From assembly GCF_020685205.1 (NCBI RefSeq), contig NZ_JAJERB010000006.1, positions 248,001 through 312,000 of the forward strand: a stretch of DNA of 64,000 nt, in the 5' to 3' direction. The position numbers and the translations under genes were made by a program. Positions 51,480 through 58,039 of this stretch are shown here, in pieces (position 1 is the first letter of the stretch; the number at the start of each line of letters is the position of its first letter). The notes under the pieces are model-generated. The model saw only the letters and a program-made list of their open reading frames with translations. It did not search any database and was not told the DNA's origin. This stretch comes from Hymenobacter translucens. Its GTDB lineage: Bacteria; Bacteroidota; Bacteroidia; Cytophagales; Hymenobacteraceae.

Positions 51480-51994
51480 ATGGACGCTGGCCTGCCCGGA
51501 CTCTCCCTGAAGCCGACCCTTCGGCCTACTGCCGTATATCCGATAGCGGGGGAAAGCTGGGCGGTGGTGGGCGTACCCCTGTACCTGGTCGCGGTCCTGC
51601 TGCTGAAGCTGCCGGTGCCGATGGTTACTGCGTGGTGTCGATCCTGACGAACGTGGCCCTGCTGTACTTTCTGCGCCGGAAAGTGGGCCGGCGGTGGCTG
51701 CCGGTGCAGCTGCTGAGGCGGGAGCAGGGCTGGCTCTACGCGGCCCTGCCCATCCTGGCCGTCGCCACGGTTCTGGTGCTTTCTCCCCTCGACTACCTGC
51801 ATCTGCCCAACTGGGGTGAAAAGTCGTTCAAGGAACTGATGCCGGCGCCGGCGGGAGGCTTTCTGTTCATGTGCCTGGGCGCACTGGTGCTGGAAGAGCT
51901 GCTGTGGCGGATTCAGCAGACTACGACGTTGCCGCCGGCAGCCCCGGCTGAGGTTGAGGAAGCACCCGCGCCGGAAGCGCTAGTGGCCGGCTGA
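51480..51994 (+). pseudogene. Frameshifted small membrane protein
   Basis: Frame 1 (51480-51647) starts MDAGLPGLSL and contains a membrane segment 'WAVVGVPLYLVAVLLLKL' before stopping. A different frame, open from GTG 51632 to 51994, continues with 'SILTNVALLYFLRRK', 'AALPILAVATVLVLSPLDYL' and 'GGFLFMCLGALVLEEL', three further hydrophobic stretches. Together they read as one protein of about 170 residues. The shift lies at about 51620-51645. A promoter-like box before 51480 supports that start. A database annotation may show only the second part (51632-51994). The family is unknown. Confidence 0.55.
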
Positions 51995-52003
51995 TTTTCC
52001 TCG

Positions 52004-53524
52004 TTACATAAACAGCTTCCGCAAGGCCCACAGGCTCCATATAATCACCATCAGCCCCACACCCACGAACATCCAGCGGGTAGGAATCCGGCCCGCCAGG
52101 CGGGCGGCAAACGGAGCCGCCGCTACGCCGCCCACTACCAGGCCCAGCACCACCTGCCAGTGCGAAATGCCGATGGTGGCAAAAAAGGTCAGGGCGCTGG
52201 CAAACGTGATGAAGAACTCGGTTACGCTCACCGAGCCGATGACGTACTGGGGCGTGCGGCCGCCCGCAATAAGGGTGCTGGTAACCAATGGCCCCCAGCC
52301 ACCCCCGCCAAAGGAGTCGAGGAAGCCCCCGGCAGCGGCCAGCCAGCCCAGCTTCTTGTGCTTGCGCCGCGGGCCGGGCTTGCTGAAGGCTTTGCTTAAA
52401 ATTCGGGCCCCGAGCAGCAGCAGGTAGATGGCCAGCAGGGGCTTCACCCAGGCCCCGTACGTTTCGCCGAAGCGGGACAGCAGGTAGGCTCCCGCCACGG
52501 CCCCGAGCACGCCCGGAATCAACAGGGTCTTGAACAGCTTCTTGTTCACGTTGCCGAATCGGTAGTGGTGGTAGCCGGAGGCCCCGCTGGCAAACATTTC
52601 GGCGGTATGGATGCTGGCACTGACCGCCGCCAGGTTCACGTTCATGCTCATCAGGCTGATGGCTGCCACCACCCCGTAGCCCATGCCCAGCAGGCCGTCG
52701 ACGAGCTGGGCGGCAAAGCCAACGGCCACGAACAGGTAGAAGGTGTCGGCGTTGCTGGCCGCTTCCCACACCTGCTGCCAGGAAAAGTAAAACGACAGCA
52801 CGTTCAGCGTCAGCAGCAGGCCAAAGCCGATCAGGGCCCCGGTTGCCAGCTTCCGCCACCGCGCCGCAGCCGGCGTTTCGTAGGCCGGCCCGCCCGCCAG
52901 CTCGGCCGTCATGGCATTCAGCGACTTTACTTTACTGGAAAAGTCGCCGGCCAGCTTGCTGCGGATGATGGTCATGTGCTGAAGCACGGAATGCAGCTCG
53001 TTGGGCAGGGCGTCGTGCAGCACGGTGCGCAGGCGCTTGGCCACGGTGGGCGACTTGCCGTTGGTGGAAATGGCAATCTTCAGGTCGCCTTTCTGCACGA
53101 TGGAGCCCAGGTAGAAGTCGCAGGCGTCGGGGGTATCGGCCACGTTGGTGAGCAGACTGCGCGCCGCCGCCTGGGCTTTGATGCGCAGGTTCAGGGCCGG
53201 GTCGTTGGTAGCCACGAACACAAGGTCATGGTCGTTGAGGTCGGCGTGGTCGTAGGCTTTCTGGCGGAGCTGCACGTGCGGGAACTCGGCCGTAAACGCC
53301 AGGATTTCGGGCCGGAACGTCTCACTCACCACCGTAACGCGGGCGGCCGGGCTGTTGCGCAGAATGGCGGTCAGCTTTTCCAGGCCCACGTTGCCGCCAC
53401 CCACAAGCAAAACCCGCAGCTGCTCCAGCTTCAGAAACACCGGAAACAGTGCATTCGACGCCGGCAGGGTGGCGGTTAGCGGAGCCAAGGGAGGCAGGCT
53501 GGCAGACGGGATGGGCGGCGTCAT
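52004..53524 (-). CDS. Fusion of siroheme-type dehydrogenase domain with TSUP/TauE exporter
   Basis: 506 residues. About 28-190 is a precorrin-2 dehydrogenase/ferrochelatase-like domain (CysG N-terminus, SirC/Met8): the NAD loop GGGNVG is at 42-47, and 'LVFVATNDPALNLRIKAQA' and 'LGSIVQKGDLKIAISTNGKSP' follow. From about 230 comes a TauE/SafE (TSUP) transporter with about eight membrane helices ('VDGLLGMGYGVVAAISLMSM', 'GGGGWGPLVTSTLIAGG'). It would oxidise precorrin-2 toward siroheme on one side and move a sulfur anion such as sulfite or sulfate on the other. It is the last gene of the cys set, 9 bases after a sulfite reductase remnant. Confidence 0.85.
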   Translation of the reverse strand: MTPPIPSASLPPLAPLTATLPASNALFPVFLKLEQLRVLLVGGGNVGLEKLTAILRNSPAARVTVVSETFRPEILAFTAEFPHVQLRQKAYDHADLNDHDLVFVATNDPALNLRIKAQAAARSLLTNVADTPDACDFYLGSIVQKGDLKIAISTNGKSPTVAKRLRTVLHDALPNELHSVLQHMTIIRSKLAGDFSSKVKSLNAMTAELAGGPAYETPAAARWRKLATGALIGFGLLLTLNVLSFYFSWQQVWEAASNADTFYLFVAVGFAAQLVDGLLGMGYGVVAAISLMSMNVNLAAVSASIHTAEMFASGASGYHHYRFGNVNKKLFKTLLIPGVLGAVAGAYLLSRFGETYGAWVKPLLAIYLLLLGARILSKAFSKPGPRRKHKKLGWLAAAGGFLDSFGGGGWGPLVTSTLIAGGRTPQYVIGSVSVTEFFITFASALTFFATIGISHWQVVLGLVVGGVAAAPFAARLAGRIPTRWMFVGVGLMVIIWSLWALRKLFM

Positions 53525-53533
53525 GTCGGCGGG

Positions 53534-54115
53534 CTAGGCGTGAAAGTTCTGGCCGGGGATGGTAGCGGCCACGTCGCCCCGGCGGACCACAAAGTCGCCG
53601 AACCGCTCGGTGGGTTGGCGGTCGGCAGCGTAGGCTTCGAGCAGGGGCGTGAGTTCGCGCGGGATTCCGTCTTCGTCTAGCATTTGGCGGTAAAGTTTGT
53701 TGAGCCGCTTCCCCGCGTGGTGGGCGCCCAGGTATAGATTATAACGGCGCACTGCCCGGGCTACCTGCCCGATTTCGCTCAGGTAGGGGCCGGCGCAGCC
53801 GGTCATCCGGATCAGAATTTCTTCGTCGGTCAGACCCAGAGTTCGGATTACAGCGTCCGGTCGGTCAAGTAATTGGGGAAGGTAACGCTCGGCCTCCGCA
53901 AAAGCCAGGGAGCAGGGATTTAACGTGACGCAGGCGAGGAAGTTGAGCCGCAGGACCGTTGTCGTACGCTCGGTTTGGCTCCCCGCACCCTGCTGTTCCA
54001 GCACCTGCTGAACCCGGGTCCGGTGGCGGGACTCGAGGTTGGTCAGCGTCAGGCTCTGGTTGCCGGGCAGCCGGAACTCTCCCGTGTGAAAGCCGGTAGC
54101 CCACTGGGCGTGCAC
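53534..54115 (-). pseudogene. C-terminal remnant of assimilatory sulfite (or nitrite) reductase hemoprotein
   Basis: 193 residues, against 550-700 for the intact enzyme. It begins inside the second ferredoxin-like half ('GEFRLPGNQSLTLTNL') and runs through the siroheme/4Fe-4S domain. The first cluster motif Cx5C is kept (Cys62 and Cys68, 'CVTLNPC'). The second, normally TGCPNGCxRPY, reads 'TGCAGPY': four residues including one cluster cysteine are missing, which equals a clean 12-base loss. 'NLYLGAHHAGKRLNKLYRQ' still follows. It uses a GTG start 20 bases after cysN. The frame is open upstream into cysN, so the N-terminal part is truly absent. Catalysis is not expected. Confidence 0.75.
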
Positions 54116-54135
54116 CCGCCCTCTAAAGCCAGGTG

Positions 54136-55413
54136 CTAACTTGTGTAGACCAGTGCTTCGGGGGCGAAGCTGTTCTGCACGGCGCCGACCAGGCCGGCGG
54201 CCAGGGTGTCGCCGCTCAGCTCGTCCACCAGGATAAAGGCCCCGGTGGCGCGGTTCTGCTGGTAAGAGTCAACCACGAGGGGAACGGCGGTTTTCAGGCG
54301 CACGCCCACGATGTCGTTGAGCTGGGCCGAGTCGGCGGTGGTGCGGCCGTAGGTGCGCACGTTCACCTTGTAGACAATTGCCGAAACTACCGCCTTCACC
54401 AACGCCGAGTGGTGCTGCACCAATAGCTTGCGGCCGGGCCACAGGGGCCGCTCATCCATCCAGCACACGGTGGCTTCCAGCTCCCTGGTTACGCTCGCCG
54501 GGCTGCCTGCCGGCACCAGGGAGTCGCCCCGGCTGATGTCGATGTCGTCGCGCAGGCGAATCACCACGGCCTGGGGCGCCGCCGCGGTTTCCACTTCCCG
54601 CTGGTTTACCTCGATGGCCTCAATCACCGACTCCCGGCCGCCGGGCAAGATGTGCACCCGGTCGCCGCGGCGGTACTGTCCGCTTTGGATGCGCCCGGCG
54701 TAGCCGCGGTAGTCGGGGTAGTCGTTGGTCTGGGGGCGGATAACATACTGCACCTGAAAGCGCGGGTCGGCAATGGCAGCTTCGGCAAACGCCGGCACCG
54801 TCTCCAGGTGCTCGAGCAGGCTGGGGCCGGAGTACCAGCTCAGGTTTTTCGAGCGCGTCACAACGTTGTCGCCGAGCAGGGCACTGAGCGGAATAGCCGT
54901 GATGTGGGGCAGCCGGAGCTGGTCGGCCAGGGCGGCGTAGTCGGCCACAATCTGGTCGAACACGGCCTGGTCGTTGCCCACCAGATCCATCTTGTTCACG
55001 GCCAGCACGAAGTGGCGGATGCCCACGAGCGAGGCAATCAGGGAGTGGCGGCGGGTCTGCTCCACCACGCCCTGCCGGGCATCGACCAGAACAATGGCCA
55101 GGTCGGCGGTGGAGGCGCCCGTCACCATGTTGCGGGTGTACTGAACGTGGCCGGGCGCGTCGGTGATGATGAACTTGCGGCGGGGCGTGGTGAAGTACTT
55201 GTAGGCCACGTCGATGGTGATGCCCTGTTCCCGCTCGGCGCGCAGCCCGTCGGTCAGCAACGCCAGATCCACGGTGCCGTGCACGCTGGGACGGTTTTCC
55301 AGCGCCGCCAGCACGTCCAGCGACACGGAGTCGGAGTCATACAGCAGCCGCCCGATCAGCGTGCTCTTGCCGTCGTCGACGCTGCCGCAGGTGATAAATC
55401 GGAGGAGGTCCAT
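54136..55413 (-). CDS. cysN: Sulfate adenylyltransferase subunit 1
   Basis: 425 residues, GTPase subunit of ATP sulfurylase (EC 2.7.7.4), which activates sulfate to APS. Start MDLLRFITCG with P-loop GSVDDGKST at 10-18. 'EREQGITIDVAYKYF', 'DAPGHVQYTRNM' and 'LAVNKMDLV' are the G-protein motifs. No APS kinase (CysC) domain is fused. ATG 55413 is chosen; an upstream in-frame start would translate a heptamer repeat. It lies 87 bases after cysD. Confidence 0.94.
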   Translation of the reverse strand: MDLLRFITCGSVDDGKSTLIGRLLYDSDSVSLDVLAALENRPSVHGTVDLALLTDGLRAEREQGITIDVAYKYFTTPRRKFIITDAPGHVQYTRNMVTGASTADLAIVLVDARQGVVEQTRRHSLIASLVGIRHFVLAVNKMDLVGNDQAVFDQIVADYAALADQLRLPHITAIPLSALLGDNVVTRSKNLSWYSGPSLLEHLETVPAFAEAAIADPRFQVQYVIRPQTNDYPDYRGYAGRIQSGQYRRGDRVHILPGGRESVIEAIEVNQREVETAAAPQAVVIRLRDDIDISRGDSLVPAGSPASVTRELEATVCWMDERPLWPGRKLLVQHHSALVKAVVSAIVYKVNVRTYGRTTADSAQLNDIVGVRLKTAVPLVVDSYQQNRATGAFILVDELSGDTLAAGLVGAVQNSFAPEALVYTS

Positions 55414-55420
55414 GTCGTTC

Positions 55421-55493
55421 GTTGCTAGTTGTCGGTTGTCAGTTGTTAGTTGTCGGTCAGAGGGAAACGCACTGACAACTGACAACTGACAAC
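55421..55493. repeat. Heptamer inverted repeat between cysD and cysN
   Basis: Left arm (55421-55457) units: GTTGCTA, GTTGTCG, GTTGTCA, GTTGTTA, GTTGTCG, GT. Right arm (55471-55493): ACTGACA, ACTGACA, ACTGACA, AC. The arms are inverted copies with a 13-base centre. It uses nearly the same word as the 16061 palindrome. It lies within a co-directional operon, 7 bases from the cysN ATG on one side and 7 from the cysD stop on the other. Confidence 0.88.
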
Positions 55494-55500
55494 CAAATGG

Positions 55501-56412
55501 TTAGAAATACCCGTTGCGCTTGCGGTCTTCCATACCGGCTTCGGAGATGTTGTCGTCGAGGCGGGTGGCGCCCCGCTCGCTTACCTTGGCCTGGAGCAGG
55601 TCTTCGATGATGTCGTCGATGGTGGCCGCATCGCTTTCCACGGCGGCAGTGCAGGTAGAGTCGCCCACGGTGCGGAAGCGCACCTGCCGCTCCACGATCA
55701 GGTCGGTTGCGTCGAGGCGCAGGTGCTCGTTCAGGCCCAGCAGCTGGCCGCTGGGCAAGACCACGCAGGTGCGGGGATGGCCGAAGTAGATGCTGGGCAG
55801 GGCAATGTTTTCGCGCTGGATGTAGCGCCACACGTCCAGCTCGGTCCAGTTGGAAATCGGGAACACGCGTACGTTTTCGCCTTTCTGAATCCGGCCGTTG
55901 TAGATGTTCCACAGTTCGGGCCGCTGGCGCCTGGGGTCCCACTGTCCGAACTCGTCGCGTACCGAGAAGATGCGCTCCTTGGCCCGGGCCTTTTCCTCGT
56001 CGCGGCGGGCCCCGCCGATGCAGGCGTCAAACCCAAACTCCTCGATGGTTTCGAGCAGGGTGTAGGTCTGCAGCGGGTTGCGGCTGGGAAACTTGCCGCC
56101 CGGCTCGCGCAGGTGCTGGCGCCGGATGGTGTCTTCCACGCGGCGCACAATCAGCTTTTCGCCCAGGTAAGCGGCCAGCTCGTCGCGGTAAGCCAGCACC
56201 TCGGGGAAGTTATGGCCGGTGTCCACGTGCACCAGCGGAAACGGGAAGCGGCCTGGCCGGAAGGCTTTTTCGGCCAGGCGGGTCAGCACGATGGAGTCTT
56301 TGCCGCCGGAGAACAGCAACGCGGGCCGCTCAAACTGCCCGGCCACTTCCCGCAGGATGTGAATGGCTTCGGCTTCCAGCCGGTCGAGGTAATCGAAGTG
56401 AAGGGTGCTCAT
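55501..56412 (-). CDS. cysD: Sulfate adenylyltransferase subunit 2
   Basis: 303 residues, catalytic PP-loop subunit of ATP sulfurylase (EC 2.7.7.4). The PP-loop SGGKDS is at 35-40. 'HVDTGHNFPEVLAYRDELA', 'FDACIGGARRDEEKARAKER' and 'ISNWTELDVWRYIQRE' are family signatures. It works with cysN. Its C-terminal 'MEDRKRNGYF' is intact. Confidence 0.95.
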   Translation of the reverse strand: MSTLHFDYLDRLEAEAIHILREVAGQFERPALLFSGGKDSIVLTRLAEKAFRPGRFPFPLVHVDTGHNFPEVLAYRDELAAYLGEKLIVRRVEDTIRRQHLREPGGKFPSRNPLQTYTLLETIEEFGFDACIGGARRDEEKARAKERIFSVRDEFGQWDPRRQRPELWNIYNGRIQKGENVRVFPISNWTELDVWRYIQRENIALPSIYFGHPRTCVVLPSGQLLGLNEHLRLDATDLIVERQVRFRTVGDSTCTAAVESDAATIDDIIEDLLQAKVSERGATRLDDNISEAGMEDRKRNGYF

Positions 56413-56436
56413 TCGGCTGATGCTTAGGTGAGGGTC

Positions 56437-56547
56437 ATGCAGAGGCGAAGCCGAACCGAAGGAAAGCGGAGCTAAGCATCTCGCGTGCTGACGTATGAGT
56501 TAGTGATCCAACGAAGCGAGCGAGATGCTTCACTTCGTTCTGCATGT
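56437..56547. repeat. Dispersed palindromic element, copy 2
   Basis: GTCATGCAGAGGCGAAGCCG begins the element; AGCATCTCGCG lies at about 56475-56485; the other half reads GCGAGATGCTTCACTTCG then TTCTGCATG. The halves are inverted. It shares its ends with the element at 44717-44953, but the centre is much shorter. It fills the cysH-cysD gap, starting 24 bases from the cysD ATG and ending 8 bases before the cysH stop. Confidence 0.82.
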
Positions 56548-56555
56548 CGGGTGCT

Positions 56556-57311
56556 TTAGCTTGCCGCTACCGGCTCTGCCACCGGGTCCGGGCCGTGGGG
56601 GGTGTTGTGCAGGCCGCACTCCCTGGCCGACTGGTCTTCCCACCACCAGCGCCCGGCCCGGAAGTCCTCACCGGGCTGGATGGCCCGGGTGCAGGGCGCG
56701 CAGCCGATGCTCACGAAGCCCTGCTGGTGCAGAGGGTTGAACGGAACGCTGTGCGCGTGCACAAACTCCCAGCACTGCTCGAAGGTCCAGTCGAACAGCG
56801 GGTGAAACTTGAGGAGCTGGTGCGCCGCGTCCCACTCCACCGCGTGCATGTCCTGGCGGTTCGCCGACTGCTCCGCGCGGATGCCGGTAAACCAGGCATG
56901 CTGACCGTTCAGGGCTCTTTTCAGCGGCTCCACCTTGCGGATGCCGCAGCATTCCTTGCGGTTTTCCACGCTGTCATAAAAGCTGTTCGGGCCTTTCTCA
57001 AGCAGCAGCTCTTCCACAGCAGGCCGCCACGGAAAGTAAGGCTCAATAGCCTTGCCGTAGCGCCGCAGGGTCTTGTTCCAGGTGCTGTAGGTTTCCTGAA
57101 AGTTGCGGGCCGTGTCGAGCGTGAAGACCTTGATGGGCAGGTTGTTTTCGAAGATCAGGTGGGTGATGATCTGATCTTCGAGGCCGAACGAGGTCGAAAA
57201 AACCGCTTTGCCGGGAAATTGCGCGGCTACGGAGTTCAGCACGTCGACGGCGCTACGGCCCGCCAGCTGCTGGCGCAGGTTATGAACCAGCGCCTCAGAA
57301 GAGACTTGCAT
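56556..57311 (-). CDS. cysH: Phosphoadenylyl/adenylyl-sulfate reductase (thioredoxin)
   Basis: 251 residues. The paired cysteines Cys121-Cys122 ('KECCGIRKVEPL') and Cys204/Cys207 ('IGCAPCTR') are the 4Fe-4S ligands that mark APS-reducing enzymes (EC 1.8.4.10) rather than the E. coli PAPS type. The catalytic Cys232 is in 'ARECGLH'. It reduces APS to sulfite. With no cysC in cysN, direct APS reduction is consistent. It is the first gene of the cys set. Confidence 0.92.
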   Translation of the reverse strand: MQVSSEALVHNLRQQLAGRSAVDVLNSVAAQFPGKAVFSTSFGLEDQIITHLIFENNLPIKVFTLDTARNFQETYSTWNKTLRRYGKAIEPYFPWRPAVEELLLEKGPNSFYDSVENRKECCGIRKVEPLKRALNGQHAWFTGIRAEQSANRQDMHAVEWDAAHQLLKFHPLFDWTFEQCWEFVHAHSVPFNPLHQQGFVSIGCAPCTRAIQPGEDFRAGRWWWEDQSARECGLHNTPHGPDPVAEPVAAS

Positions 57312-57336
57312 AAGAGAAGGTGAAGGTGGCGTAACC

Positions 57337-57410
57337 AGCCAGGATACGCCGGGTGAGCGAAGAGCCCGTCGGCCGAATGGGGCGCAGTACCGGGCTGGCT
57401 ATCCTGCGCT
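57337..57410 (-). promoter_or_regulatory. Structured leader upstream of cysH
   Basis: Nested complementary segments: CAGGATA (57340-57346) with TATCCTG (57400-57406), extended with bulges by AGC/GCT and GCC/GGC, enclose AGCCCG (57363-57368) with CGGGCT (57391-57396). An alternative hairpin GGCGTA/TACGCC (57328-57333 and 57345-57350) overlaps the outer stem, so two folds compete. It lies 26 bases upstream of the cysH start. It does not match the SAM riboswitch consensus I know. Confidence 0.35.
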
Positions 57411-57981
57411 AGCCAAGAAGCGAACGTGCGCAAAAACGCCTCCGCTAACGAAGGTCAGGCACGGGCAGGAAGGAGGGGTGGAGGAGCGAGCCGACTAACA
57501 ACACCGACAGCACAGCGTGTCACAACATCCATGCTGTACAGCAGCGGAGGTGAGAGCGAAGGCGCGGAGGTTAGACAAAGTTTGCACGGCGTGTTGTTTT
57601 TATATGGTCAGGGCTTAGCTGCGCTGACCTTCGGTTGGCACCGTTCCACAGAATGCGGGGGTTGCCGGCGTTTCGTCGAGCCTGTCTCTCCACGCCTCTT
57701 TATAAAAACAATCCTTTGGGGGGTAAAGAATTGGTGGGTAAATGTAGACGGGCAGTTTTTAAATTATCAAGCAGGGTAGGTTCCGGCTGGATGCCGGAGT
57801 GAGTCGGCAAGCATGTAACGTATTTATAACCAACCACTTGATGATCATAAAAAATATTCTGCTGCCCAAGTTAAGGCGCTGTTCCCCAAACGTTTGCAGT
57901 TGGGATAGCAAGTGTTTCTGCGGTAGGAAGCCTGGGCTGGGACCGGCCAGCGGGCTACTTCTCGCTGGTGCAATTGCCCAC
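57411..57981. other. Long gene-free interval
   Basis: About 570 bases between the divergent cysH side and the S9 peptidase terminator. The stretch 57700-57880 is clearly more AT-rich than the surroundings. I see no protein-like ORF, tRNA or repeat. It may hold the cys promoter and regulator sites; TTTG (minus strand) near 57579-57582 is one possible -33 box without a convincing -7. Confidence 0.4.
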
Positions 57982-58016
57982 AAAAAAGCCCCCGCCGGAC
58001 GACCGGCGGGGGCTTT
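57982..58016 (-). terminator. Terminator of S9 peptidase gene
   Basis: AAAGCCCCCGCCGG and CCGGCGGGGGCTTT (to 58016) form a 14-bp stem with a 4-base loop, followed by T6 on the minus strand, 24 bases after the stop. Confidence 0.92.
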
Positions 58017-58039
58017 AGGAAAGCAGGAAAATCAACGGG

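Noticed and set aside
57312..57440. SAM-I riboswitch upstream of cysH
   Set aside because: The conserved core segments of SAM-I that I know are not present on the minus strand; only generic stems are visible.
57426..57779. 117-codon plus-strand ORF
   Set aside because: No recognisable features, base composition unlike coding sequence here, no promoter or neighbours to support it.
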